Below are positions 1 to 10,999 of a stretch of DNA of 29,083 bases, piece after piece; within the stretch, counting starts at the first letter, position 1; every line of letters begins with the position of its first letter. Made by a program: the position numbers and the translations under genes. Source of the DNA: Phallusia fumigata (lineage: Eukaryota > Chordata > Ascidiacea > Phlebobranchia > Ascidiidae); NCBI GenBank assembly GCA_008931825.1, contig QXVZ01001862.1, forward strand, positions 1 through 29,083. Direction: 5' to 3'. A model generated the notes under the pieces. That model saw nothing but the letters and a program-made list of their open reading frames with translations. It was not told where the DNA came from and ran no database searches.

Positions 1-114
1 AAAAACATTGTCCTTACGTACAAAACTTTTCCTTGGCGTACTTTGCATTGATTAACGGTCTCGCTGTCACTCGTTACCGACTTCTATATTGTCTACTATT
101 CTTGAATCACTTAC

Positions 115-2428
115 TTTCGGTCTCGGCAAGTACCGGGCACTCCTCCCCTTGACCTTGACGATCGACCTCTACCACTCTTGCTCTCTCCTTGACCAAGATA
201 TCCTCACCAGTACCGACGTCCAGCGCAAAACAGTCGCTGAATTCTGACCACTGGGAAACCTGGCAATCTCTGTCTTGGGTGTCCATTACGCAGTCTGCAA
301 TTATAAACACATGTTAAGTTGCTGTGGTTTGGGGTTCGAATTTCATGAGTAGTTCTGAGGTTAACGCACAGTGCTATTGTTGCGTGCCCGAAATTACCGT
401 TGTTATCTACAATTTTGAGTTCCAAGCGGTGGAATACGTTTTTATTTGATTTTTTTTCAGTAATAAATGCTATTCTGTGGTTTTGTTGTTGCAGGTCTGG
501 TTCGTATATATGTTTACATGTATATGTATAAATAGATAGTAGCCAGAATAGCCAGAATAACTGTTTCTGCGTAGCTCCCGGGCTCCTATATTTTCCTCCA
601 CACGCAATCCTTATCTTAACTTTTATTCGTTAGAAAGGTTGGATTCGGAATTCTAATCTAAATTTCAACATTTTGTTTTTGTAAAGATTAAGTGTTTCCT
701 AGGTACACAATTTCCGGTTTAAATTGTGTCAAATAAAATACAAGCCATTTTTACCACGCGACAAATAACTTTTGCGCCGAGTGTTTTTTTGTTGCGTTTT
801 CATGCCCTTGAAATAGGTCCAAGTGCCCTTTAGCGCCACCCTGCGTCAGTCGCGGCGTCAAACAGTTAAATTTTACCTTTGATTTCACTGAGGACGGGAC
901 AAGCCTTTCCATTGTTCTTCGCTTCCACGATAACTTCGCGGTATCTCTCCTGAATAGTCCTGGAGCCGGGGGTGCTGGTTTCGGGGGAGCAGTAACTCCA
1001 GTGGGACCATTGGCCTACTTCGCAGTCGAGCGGTGTGCTCGCTTCGCATTCTGTCGGTAAAGTTGGTTTTGATAGTTAAAGTAACTTTTTATTGTGCAAG
1101 TCTTCGCCCTGCTGAAGATACGTTGACTTCCTTGAAAACTCGTTTTGTTGGTTGATTGACGATAAATTGCCTTAGTGGGATTTTATCAAGCTTGTAAAAT
1201 CATAAATTAGGTCATTAATGCCCGATATATTTTTTTCTTGATTTTGAATGTAAACTTAGCTGTGTGCTAAAATAATTCCTCTTTAAACAAAAAGCTAAAA
1301 AAAATTAAATTAAACCGACTTAGCAATTTTGTATGTTCATTGGTATGGACACAATCAGTTGGCCCTTTAAAATCATTTCCTTGAACACATTTTAAGCACG
1401 CTATACAACTTAAAAATACTTAATTTTTCTATCAAAACTACTTGAAGGCATAAGACTTGGGAACTAAGTGGTTAGTTAACGTCATGTATTAGTCAACTAC
1501 ACGTTTTTTTAAAAATGCGTTTTATACAGAATCAAAGATGTAGCAACATTTTAAACGTCATTTTTGACCGCTAAATAAATTTCACCTTCAATCTCTTGTA
1601 TAGGGGGACAAACTTTCCCGTTTCCTCTCGGCCACTGCACCACGGGTCTGAAACGAGTTCTTGTCATCACAGTGAAAAGAAAAGGATCAGTGAAATCAAG
1701 TAAACACGGGGACCAGGGCCGCCATTTTCCAACCACACAGTCCGTTGAACTTGGACGATCTGCAAAAGATGTAAGTTAGTAAAATATGATTTCTATTTTA
1801 TTGTGGTGTAGTTTGTAAAGGAAGCACATGGTAGAATGTTTTACTAACCCAAACTGTGCACTTTTTAATCATTTGAAAGCCAAAAAATAAGTAAAATGGG
1901 ATTATTGGGGTTGGTTTGTTTTTAGAATAGGTTGTTTGCACCGTAAAATGCTTTTCAGATTTTGACATTTTTCACCCAGTATTAAAGCCTCATTCCAAGG
2001 GTAACCATTTTCAAAATGATATTTTAAACACAAAAATATTTTCACGTTTCACCCGGTACTTAACGTTGTAGTAACGTAAAACAACGGTTTTAAGTCTTAC
2101 AAAACCGGTATTATAACATCGTATACCGTTTTATGGCTTTAAACCTACATATCCAACTTGAGGGCCAAATATTCGTTTTATTGAAGATTAACTGGTCATA
2201 GACTAACGCGTTCAACCTCGATCCACCAATTGTGACCTTAACCTTTTTGCCCCTCATAACATTTAAAGTTACGCAGCTATTTCCGGCCTGGTGATACTGT
2301 TTCGTTTACTAAGCAAAATAAACCCAACTCGGGCACTCCTTACCTCGCCGGTAGAAGCTCCATGCAAAACAGGAGCTCGCTGATAGAAGTATCAGAGCCA
2401 CGTATCTCACTATGCTCTTGCTTGACAT
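115..2428 (-). CDS. Secreted multi-TSR protein, 5' part (3' end beyond left edge)
   Basis: Four exons read on the minus strand: 2344-2428, 1586-1759, 877-1050 and 115-294, with GT-AG boundaries. Exon 1 (85 nt) starts at MSSKS and encodes a signal peptide with hydrophobic core VALILLSASSCFA. The next three exons are 174, 174 and 180 nt, all phase 1-1, and each encodes one thrombospondin type-1-like repeat. Their cores read DCVVGKWRPWSPC, DCEVGQWSHWSYC and DCQVSQWSEFSDC, followed by Arg-rich strands and CPPIQE, CPVLSE or CPVLAE. Repeats 1 and 2 keep the WxxW C-mannosylation motif; repeat 3 has WSEF. All three lack the CxxS/TCG O-fucose motif and have a four-Cys pattern rather than the usual six. 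The last donor (GTAAGT, 109-114) points to further exons beyond the window. Secretion and an extracellular adhesion or matrix role are inferred from the family; the exact orthologue is not recognised. A TATA box lies 75 bp before the start. Confidence 0.8.
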
Positions 2429-2502
2429 TGTTGTTTCGCTTCTTTTCTTGCTGATGATGTGTTAGACAAAGCTGACATACCTACTGAGGCCCCGCCAAGT
2501 GG

Positions 2503-2510
2503 CTTATATA
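2503..2510 (-). promoter_or_regulatory. TATA box of the multi-TSR gene
   Basis: TATATAAG on the minus strand, about 75 bp upstream of the chosen ATG (2428-2426). A start site about 30 bp downstream would give a 5' UTR near 50 nt. The small TSR gene at 18610-19902 has the same octamer at nearly the same distance. Confidence 0.55.
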
Positions 2511-2702
2511 CTCGAAAAGCGTCGCCGAAATTGCTTTCCATCGTGCTGTTTTGTTGTCACTTATTCCCGCTAACATAAACTTCTCAAGGTAAATATTAAA
2601 CATTAAAAATTGTGGCGCAAAGCGACCTAGATTGGCACAATGACCGTCCCGCCAGCCAACTCAAATTACAACAACCCAACCTGACAATTATCTGTTTAAT
2701 TA

Positions 2703-2899
2703 TGACGTCACAGACGACATGAATCAAAGTCGAACGCGCGTGTTTACAACCGCTTTGTGGGCAGTTGTTAATCGTCTGTAGGTTTCTTGTGACGTAACAG
2801 TCACACGTTGCTAAAAATTTAGGAGAATTTATTTCTAAAGAGTTTGGCCAGTAAAGCGTAAAATCCACCCCCGGGGGACGGGGTACAACTGTGACGTCA
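2703..2899. promoter_or_regulatory. Cluster of CRE-type sites upstream of the multi-TSR gene
   Basis: Two perfect TGACGTCA palindromes (2703-2710 and 2892-2899) and one variant TGACGTAA (2790-2797) fall within 200 bp, upstream of the minus-strand TATA box. TGACGTCA is the known CREB/ATF site. Regulation of this gene by it is an inference. A GC-rich palindrome CCCCCGGGGG lies near 2868. Confidence 0.35.
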
Positions 2900-4600
2900 C
2901 AAACCCACTGTTGTGTAGTGCGACATAAGGGATAGGATGTTCCCTAAACTAAAAACTTATTTACAACGAGTAATATTATGTTTTTATATTATAAAAAAAT
3001 ATTTTTTTTCAAACATACACAAAAACATTTCACAACGAAAATGCTGAGCGCGTCAATCATAAAGTTTTTTGTGTATAAAACCACGTTTACTGGAAAATAC
3101 AACAAACAGCACAGTCACGGGCAAGTTACGTGATACTTTGCCTTACACTCGCGTGATGGTGAAAATTGGGCTTGTCACGTGCCAGTTCCCAGTTTAAACT
3201 GCCAACACTTGCAGCCTGACTCACTTATAGCATTGTAAAAGATGTAAGCGCCATCCAAACTTCTCACATAAAATTCAACACACGTGTATAATGTCATTAT
3301 TTGTAAAAATACCGCTTCTAAACAGTGCAGCTTCTATGCTTACTCTGGTCAGATCATCGCCCTATCATTTTTCTATTCATGTGTTCTTGTCGGTGCTTGT
3401 TCCATCACAATCCATTGTCACATAACAGTTCTTTGTTATCTTAAACAATCAATCTTTGCAGAGTCATTACTCTGAAAGGGTTCAAATTTGTAGAAACTAG
3501 ATCAACTATGTCAGAAAGTTACAAGTACAATTACCTCTTTAGAGAAGTCCTATACGTCCAGGTTATATATATTTGCAAACAGTGGTTTGATAACGAATCT
3601 AATGTTGTTAAACTTTAAAAAGTAGTGGGCGTTTTAAATGCAATGTAATAGACTTAGTATCTTTGTTCATGGTTCATGCCTTTAATGGTTTGCTATTAAG
3701 CCTGTTCACTTGCACAAACTTACCCAGGTATATTTGCAAAATTTACCCTATTTCTGCGAAAGAGAGAAAAAGGAAAAAAGCAAATCGTATAAATTATAGG
3801 ATAAATTTAAACTTAGCCGATTAAAAATTGTAGGTAAATTTTTATTAAATGCTGTTGCGGATAGTTTGTGGACATCTTTTCGGTTGGAAAAGAACATGTG
3901 AATGTAAAATTGAATAAGTTAAATTGTTTCTGCGTAATATGACGCAACAAAGCTATTCTTAGTCATATTGTTCTGTCTGTCGTGGCTGTGTCGGTCTTGA
4001 ACACTCATGCCAAAACATAAGTTATTTATTGTATTGAAACTGTGAAAACGGCGAATCTAGGAGTAAATTTGTGCCAATGTAAACAATAGGTGTTTCAAAG
4101 TAAAAATGTACCCGGAAAGTGACATCAGTAAATGAGGTTAATTTGTGCATGTAAACAGGCTTATTGTAATTTTAAACTCACCTTGCAAATTTGCTGGCAT
4201 TTAAAGACTGATTTCCATAGTAGGCACACCTGTTAATTAATATTTTGTTTTTCAAAACGTTGCTAATATTTCCAATTGTTTTTCGAACTAATATTTCAAT
4301 TGTTCTTGAGAGGGAAATGGCAAATAGTTCTATTGTGGTTTGTGTTTGGAGGCTGTTGAGTAAATAATTACATCGGGCCAGCCCACGATATTACGCAGAA
4401 CAGGCGTGACCACTGGTCAATTTTACCTAAACTGTTGGCAGAGAGTTATCGCAGGGGCCTTGAGGCAGAAAGCCAGTGTGCTTTAAAGGCTGCCTAAATT
4501 TATTTAAATCATGTCAACCAGATATTAATTTTAACAATAGCTACCTAAACTGGCCCAACAACAGAAAATCTACGTTAGAAATTTAAATACAATTTTTTTG
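2900..4600. other. Intergenic DNA between divergent multi-TSR and fringe genes
   Basis: AT-rich, with no convincing exon, RNA gene or mobile element seen. Two CACGTG E-boxes occur (3176-3181 and 3281-3286). The short open frame at 3284-3475 starts with GTG and resembles nothing recognised. The interval presumably holds the upstream regulatory DNA of both divergent genes. Confidence 0.5.
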
Positions 4601-4607
4601 TGTTGGC

Positions 4608-4617
4608 TATATATAAG
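4608..4617 (+). promoter_or_regulatory. Possible TATA box of fringe copy 1
   Basis: TATATATAAG on the plus strand, 210 bp upstream of the fringe copy 1 ATG. It implies a 5' UTR near 190 nt, or a short untranslated intron, since CATTAG and CCTTAG acceptor-like sites lie just before the ATG. No direct evidence of the start site is available. Confidence 0.35.
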
Positions 4618-4826
4618 GTGTTCTGTTCAGAGGAAAATAAATATTGGTTGGAAACCATTGTCTTGTTTGGTTTCATGTGGTTTTAAAGTTGCACAAAAAC
4701 TTAGACAACTACAAAAAACAATGAGTTCTTGGCGTTCAAAGGCGTGATTATTAATTTAAACTTGTTTTGTCAAAAAATAACTTGTTTTAAAACTGCTCAT
4801 TAGAATAAACCTTAGTAAAAATCATC

Positions 4827-7800
4827 ATGCATCGTACACGGAACAGAACGCTTAAAATGCTGGTGCTGCTTGCGTTAGTCAGTCTTGGATCGTTTTGGTT
4901 TGCGGAACAAAACAAAAACAAAACTAAACTTGCAAAGTTGATGCGACGGAATAAGCTCAAACATGGAGACGTGTTCATCACAGTAAAGACGAGCCGAAAA
5001 TTTCATCGCTCCCGAGTTCAGCTGATTCTTGATACCTGGTACAGCGATGTGGAACCAGGCCATGTAAGCTGTTCGAGATTTGGTCAGACATTTAGGAACA
5101 GAAGACACGGGCTTGAAGAGTAGCTTAATTAAAAACACAGCTGTCAGAGAGCTTGCATGCAGTTTTTAGACGCTCTCTGGTAGCTATGTTTTTAATGAAG
5201 TTATGTTTCTTAGCTTTTACAAGGCATGTTGTGTGTTTTGTGAGTTTATATCACTGATTTGAACGAGTGTCGTGTTAAGCCTTGAGGGAGGAGTAGGGGG
5301 TACTTGCCACACTAGTGTGACAGGAAAATACTAGTTTAAGAAAAGTTTATTTCAATTTCAAGCAACAGTGGCTTGACTATGCTCAAAAACGCGGAAATCT
5401 AATTGTTCCAACTCAAGCTTTTTTTTGAAAAAAAGCAGTACTTTTACCCTTAGGGGTTCCTGTGACATTCGCTCCTTCTACCGAGAACGAGGCAAGATTA
5501 GAACCAATAACCTACAGAATGTCAGAAACTTAAACGTTTCGTTAACCATTTTTTCGCATTTTTTACAGATTGCGTTTATAACAGACCAAGAAGATGAACT
5601 TTACACAAGAAAAACCGATGGTCTGCTAATTCCAACCAAATGTGGAAACAAACACTCAACGTAGGAGACAGAATTGTTTAACACAAACCGATTTTAGTCC
5701 AGTACGCCGTGGATAAGATAAATCTAAATGAAATATGCCTTTACAGCAAGACATGGGTTGTAACAGTTGAGTATCGGTGGGATTCGAACCCACGATTTAA
5801 GCTTATTGGGTTATATACAGGCCTGAGTATGCGCTCGAGTGTAATTCTTGGTTTGTTTAACTGAATTCGTGACAATGTAGCTGCAGTGATACGGGCGTCA
5901 GTTTTAGTGACATTAATTTGCTTGTGTTGATTTTTTTTTTCAGTTATCAACTTTGTTGCAAGACTGGTGTTGAGTACGACCAGTTCATGAAGACTTTAAA
6001 ACCCAGGTAAGAGCACAGTTGTTTTGATCTAGTTAGTTGTGATACAGCGAGCCTGCTACGCTACGTTGACAAGTGATTGGCGCACACGGCTTGTGATCAT
6101 AAGGTTATTGGTTCTAATCCTGACGCGACTTTTTGTTTCTTCTGTGCGCAAGAAACTTGAGCGCCTTTGACAAAACAAAACCTAAACCACAAACCAACTG
6201 AGTTAACAAAGAAATTTTGAACTTCCAGTAGAAATGAAACACAACGGGCCGCCAGATCCCTCCCTGTGTTAGAGATAAATCATTCATTCCTCCCATAGGA
6301 AAAAAAGCTGCTCGAAAACTTAAAACCAGGAGAATTGTCTAACGACTGTAAACTTCAGAACGCGCTGCAGCAAAAATTTCATCATGAACAATGTGCACTG
6401 ATGATACAACAGCGATTGTTGGAACGTTTGCAGTACAATGTATTCATCATTTACAAACTCTTCAGCAGTTATGTTTGTAACAAACTGTGCCTGCTGTCCC
6501 TAATGTTATTTCCGATATTGTGTTTAAAGTTGGTGGTGTCACTTCGATGATGACAACTACGTGAACATGAAGCGATTGCTGGAAGTTTTAGAAGGGTATA
6601 ACGACAAAACAAGTGTTTACTTGGGACGAAAAACTAAAGAAATTGATTCTGTGAGAAGCCGTTTTGTTTGCTTGCTAGTTTTTACTCTTTGCTCATTTTA
6701 TAAAATTATGTATTTCTTGTAAAAATCAGTAGCTTAACACAGTTAATGACGGGTGTCCGTGTTAGTCTATTATTACCTGCATTTAAATGCACTGCACGTT
6801 TTTGGCAAAGGTTTAAATCTCTAGCTGACAAAAGGAGGTTTGACCAAATATTACAATTACTATTTCATTTGTTTAAGGAAGTCGATTCGGTTCCACGCCA
6901 ATGCAAGACGTCACAGACCAAACTGTTACGTAATTTTAAACCAAATTATAACGAGACTTAAAAACTATGTGTGAGTAAATGTGATTATGCTAATAGTCCC
7001 TTGTAATTTTTTCCAGGTGATGTACAATGGGACAAAAGTATTCTTCTACTTCGGTACTGGAGGGGCAGGTTACTGTATCACCAGACATCTTGCAAGACTT
7101 ATTTTTCCGTGGATCGGGTGAGGTCAACTTATTTACTGGTTGTATATTTGTTTTTTGTTTGTTGTAATTCAGTTATGGTTTTATAAGGTAGCCTGTAACT
7201 TTTCTTGTGTAAAAAATGGCTAAATATTTTCGTTTTTTACACACGTGTAAAAATAACCGTGTCCTGCGGACTGTGTACAAAATTTCTTCCTGAGACACAA
7301 ATTCCTGAACATTTGCGATTAAAATAACGCCGGCGAGTATTTACTCTTAGAATTATTAAAAATAAAACAAAACAAAATGGCGTCCATGTTGGGAACTATC
7401 GATTCAATGTATTTCTGCATCTTACTCAGAAAAGTATTTTTTTGCGGTTTTACCATCCGACACATTAACCGAAACCTTCCAGGAACGGAACTTTCGAGCG
7501 AACCTGCGGAAGCATCGCTACCGAAGACGATTGCACAATGGGTTACGTCATCACTGCCGTCAAGGGAATTCCCCTGACCGAGTCGGATTTTCTTCATTCG
7601 CATCTGGAAAGGTTAAAAAAAATTCCCGAATCATCTTTAACTGATCAGGTTTGTCAGTTTGCTGATCGTCGGTTTGAGGCCTGAGAGTTTGAAAGGTTGT
7701 CTGTCGGCTCTTTTAGGATCAAATACAGTCTCTGAAGTGGATTTTTGCTGTTTGTATATCGGATGATTGATGTGTATTGATTGCTTTGTTTGAGATGAAA

Positions 7801-8216
7801 ACAACTGAAAATTTTTTTTAACTGAAAGTAAAAAAAATGTCTAAAGTGTTTCATGACTTAATTTAAACACAGTTTACGATAAAATTTACTGTAGGTCACC
7901 GAAGTTTGCTGGCTTTAATTTAATTGACAAAATTAACGTCAGCACGAAGTTTCATTTCTAGCAAGTTGAAATATTTCCACGTGGCTGTCTTTGCTTCAAT
8001 TATGTTGCGGGTTTATTTGACTTTTGACTTTTTGATTGACAGGTGAGCGTGAGTTATTTCGAGGAAAATGTCATAAGCATAGAACCGCGACGTGCAGCTT
8101 TCAACGAATCACGTGACCCCACTCGAATTCTCTCCCTCCATTGTCTCAATCAACCACGAGCCGAAATTTGTCAAAACCAAAGGACTGGGTTCGAATCCCG
8201 CGAAGGGAACAAGTAA
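4827..8216 (+). CDS. Fringe-type beta-1,3-N-acetylglucosaminyltransferase, copy 1
   Basis: Seven exons: 4827-5063, 5569-5660, 5944-6006, 6530-6650, 7017-7117, 7483-7648 and 8043-8216, giving 954 nt and 317 aa with every junction in phase and GT-AG. Residues 10-26 form the membrane anchor of a Golgi type II protein. Then come DVFITVKTS and the LILDTWYSD stretch, ITDQEDELY, CCKTGVEYDQF, and WWCHFDDDNYVN with the metal-binding DDD at 137-139. FYFGTGGAGYCITRHLA, TEDDCTMGYV, FLHSHLE and the final SRDPTRILSLHC complete the GT31 fringe pattern. Fringe adds GlcNAc to O-fucose on Notch EGF repeats. All hallmark residues and cysteines seen in copy 2 are present, so activity is plausible. The stem is short compared with vertebrate fringes. 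The last 15 or so residues differ from copy 2 and include a tRNA T-arm sequence. Introns 2 and 3 carry tRNA-derived repeats. Whether it is a lunatic, manic or radical equivalent cannot be said. Confidence 0.9.
5770..5845 (-). repeat. tRNA-derived SINE fragment in intron 2 of fringe copy 1
   Basis: On the minus strand a B-box, GGTTCGAATCC (5780-5790), is embedded in a T-arm with 5-bp GTGGG/CCCAC pairing. An A-box-like GGCCTG follows at the expected distance near 5820. It does not fold as an intact tRNA, so a decayed tRNA-derived repeat is the better reading. Confidence 0.5.
6062..6175 (+). repeat. tRNA-derived SINE head in intron 3 of fringe copy 1
   Basis: The stretch CTTGTGATCATAAGG followed by GGTTCTAATCC (6110-6120) parallels the head of the SINE at 15474 (CTTGTGATCGCAAGG, GGTTCTAATCC). 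A body-like GAGCGC follows near 6160. It looks like a degraded copy of that family. Confidence 0.5.
8188..8198 (+). repeat. tRNA T-arm sequence inside the last exon of fringe copy 1
   Basis: GGTTCGAATCC, flanked by GACTG and CGCG, is a perfect B-box consensus and lies in the terminal coding codons of fringe copy 1. Copy 2 has no such sequence at the same position. The likely origin is a truncated tRNA-derived repeat that now supplies the C-terminus and stop codon. Confidence 0.45.
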
Positions 8217-8304
8217 CTTGCTGTTTCGGTTGTAAAGTTGTAAAGGGACCGTGCAAAGTTTGGCAACGGTTGGAAGAGATTGTTTTTGCAGAGAAAAAAA
8301 TACC

Positions 8305-8694
8305 ATGGCATGTGAAATAAATTCCAGGTTTTGTAAGGACATTATCAGACTTTTAAGTGGTTGGCACAAAAACGCGAAAATCAAGCATTTTCCCCCTAAA
8401 TGGGAAAATTTCTGGCTTAGAATTTGTTTTTTTGTCGGATTTAGTATAAGTTGTATTTGGGGCGCTTATCCTCTGCAACACGCCAAGCTGGTGAAGTTTG
8501 TGAATTTCCGCGTTTTGGAGGGAATTAGGCCTACCGGGAATTTCAGCGTATTAGAAAACGGATATGCACCAACCGACCGCTCAATACTGGTAACAAAGCC
8601 GAATTGTGTATCAGCCATAACGCCTGATGCATTGACAAGTCATTGTAACGTTATTCACAACACGTTAAATTCAAATGTTAACAAAAAAAGCTAA
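8305..8694 (+). CDS. Unidentified 129-aa ORF in the 3' flank of fringe copy 1
   Basis: An uninterrupted frame begins 88 bp after the fringe copy 1 stop, at ATG 8305 in a fair context (ccATGG), and ends at a TAA that overlaps an AATAAA signal. The frame is also open back to 8251. The product has one likely membrane segment, near FWLRICFFVGFSISCIWG (residues about 36-53), and a polar, Asn/Lys-rich C-terminus. No family is recognised. It could be the chance-open 3' UTR of fringe copy 1, a remnant of a mobile element, or a small gene. Codon use gives no clear verdict by eye. Confidence 0.2.
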   Translation: MACEINSRFCKDIIRLLSGWHKNAKIKHFPPKWENFWLRICFFVGFSISCIWGAYPLQHAKLVKFVNFRVLEGIRPTGNFSVLENGYAPTDRSILVTKPNCVSAITPDALTSHCNVIHNTLNSNVNKKS

Positions 8695-8698
8695 TAAA
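8693..8698 (+). terminator. Poly(A) signal candidate for fringe copy 1
   Basis: AATAAA about 480 bp after the fringe copy 1 stop, overlapping the stop of the unidentified ORF. It is the first perfect hexamer downstream on this strand, which would make the 3' UTR roughly 500 nt. Confidence 0.4.
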
Positions 8699-10119
8699 GA
8701 TACACCTCAGATAAACCTGCATAACGTTAAAATTACACACAACTGTCAACATTAATTTCCATTTAGCACCAGCTTGACAGTACCGATTAGCAGTGTATTT
8801 ACGTATACCGTAACGAATTATTGCTCTAAACCCGAACACGACTTTTGCTAAAGCAGTGTTTCCAAAATTGTTTTTGCAAGTACTAGTGCAATATGTTTTT
8901 AAGTGGCTCGTGAGCTATAGTAATCTGCCTGTTCGAGCGATTCTGCAGGGCACATGCAAAAATCCCAAAAGCTTTTCGTGGCGCATCGACTCAGTATATG
9001 TTGCTGTCACGTTTAACCCCTAATAAACCATCAATGTTCCTAGCGCACGCCAAAGCCAACAAACAAACAAACCATTGGACGTATTTTGACCTACTGGGGT
9101 TTGTGGTCTTCAAATGTGCACCTACATTAAGTGCTTGGTGCCTTGAGGAAATCAGATGCATAGGAGCTTAACTATATGTAGGAAGCTTAACAGTTCGCAC
9201 AAAGTTGAATCCAAATGGCAGATTATTGCCCGAAATCTGAATCTTGTCAAAATAAATTTAATTTTTCTTGTAGCGTTTTGTGTGATTTAAGCCTGACGTA
9301 TCTTTTCCAAGTATCTCGAAAGCTTAACCATAGCGGCATAATTACGTTGTACCTAATGTAACAAGTTCCCAAAGCAAATCTGCTTGTGCGTTTCAAATGG
9401 CAGGAATCTGTCGAGCGGCGAATGATTGACTGTTCCTACGCCACGGCACTTGTAGGCTGCGAGCGCTACAGTAACAATGTGATATACGCGAAAAAACCTG
9501 TGTCACAAACATAAGGGCAATGCCTTCTGTTGTTCACAGTTTTGAACTGGCACAGGGCAGTTCTAAAGATTGAAAGTTGATAAATCGTTCACCGTTGTAT
9601 TTTTAAGATGTATATTTTGCTAAAACTGTGTTCAGTGTTTACGAGAGTTTGTCCAGGGTTTTTAAACTTGTGATATAAGGTCTTTACCCACCAGCCAGCT
9701 ATATAGCTGTATAAACCTATGTTGGTGGTTCTAGACGTTTTTGTCGTTTAAAGTTGGTTTGTTTTGCTGTTCTGTCATACTTAATAGAAAGCAATGCTGT
9801 TTTCATCCAACAACTTTAGATAGTTACTCACCATTTGCCCTATCTGACATCACAGACTTGTGGGGAATAAAATTTGATAACCACCATAAAGGGTAATTTG
9901 GGGGCAAAAAGGGGGAGTGGCAGGCTTATGTCAAAATTCAGGCTTATGTACTGTACAAGAATCCAATAATTGTGGCATGAATTGCTTAGTGGCGGACAAA
10001 AGCGGTTCCTTGGCCAATTCCAATTCCAGCGTCGTAAATTACCTATCAATCTCTAAGCTTTATGTGATTTACGTGATATAAGTTACGATATGACGTTTAT
10101 TACCATAAGTATTAGGTTA
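8699..10119. other. Intergenic DNA without recognised genes
   Basis: No exon chain, RNA gene or structured repeat was seen on either strand. The minus-strand frame at 9840-10049 has no recognisable domain and no convincing splice partners. Confidence 0.5.
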
Positions 10120-10156
10120 GAAATGTGCATATTCTAGTTGAAATGTGCATATTCTA
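10120..10156 (+). repeat. Two-copy short tandem repeat, 20-bp period
   Basis: GAAATGTGCATATTCTA occurs at 10120-10136 and again at 10140-10156 without a mismatch. Confidence 0.8.
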
Positions 10157-10184
10157 ATGAAATTCTTATTTGAGTTGAAGATAT

Positions 10185-10747
10185 GCATTGAATGGCGTAA
10201 AAGAACAAAGGATGTCATATCAAGTATGAACTGCGAACTGTATCCGGTTTTCGAGATACAGCGTTGTGCGTATGTTGACGTTTTACCACTCATAGGATGG
10301 TGCTGAAAACAAATTATAAAATTGTCAAAGAGTGTAGGTCGGGGCTTGTTTAGCGACCATGCAAGGCTTCATTTGATTAAAAGCAGAACTTCTAGCACTC
10401 TGCGTGAGGAATTAGGCTAAAGTTGATTTTATTTCGCTTCGTAAAAGAAATTGTATCCACACAATTGCCCTAAACAATCACCAAGCCAGAAATGTTGAGA
10501 AATNGCATTGAATGGCGTAAAAGAACAAAGGATTTCATATCAAGTATGAACTGCGAACTGTATCCGGTTTTCGAGGTACAGCGTTGTGCGTAAGTTCACG
10601 TTTTACCACTCCTAGGTTGGTGCTGAAAACAAATGATGAAATTGTCAAAGAGTGTAAGTCGGGGCTTGTTCAGTGACCGTGCAAGGCTTCATTTGATTAA
10701 AAGCAGAACTTCTATCACTCTGCGTGAGGAATTAGGTTAAAGTTGAT
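10185..10747 (+). repeat. Direct duplication of a 243-bp segment, spacing 320 bp
   Basis: Bases 10185-10427 recur at 10505-10747 with only scattered substitutions. Both begin GCATTGAATGGCG and end AAGTTGAT. The second copy is immediately preceded by a single N (10504), suggesting a join between reads or contigs. The homology ends exactly where the foldback element begins. It could be a genuine duplication or two haplotypes placed in tandem by the assembler. No coding potential was seen. Confidence 0.85.
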
Positions 10748-10999
10748 TATGGGTCCCCTTCCTAAAGGGGACACATAATGTTTTCACTCTGTTTTTTTTT
10801 TCTTTTTTGTCCCCTGCTGCTTGTCCATGCACTTTTGTCATGAAATGTTTGATGGATTTGGATGAAACTTTCACAGCTGGTAGATATGGTTAAGGCGGTG
10901 TGTCATGAGTTTGGTTTAACCCCATAGCCCCAGTGGTTACCCCTCTAGCCCCCTAAAATGGGGCAAATAGTTAAACAGTGTCCGAATTGGATGAAATTT

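Noticed and set aside
2596..2868. Minus-strand frame of 90 codons upstream of the multi-TSR gene
   Set aside because: It overlaps the CRE cluster, has no signal peptide, domain or splice link, and reads as chance.
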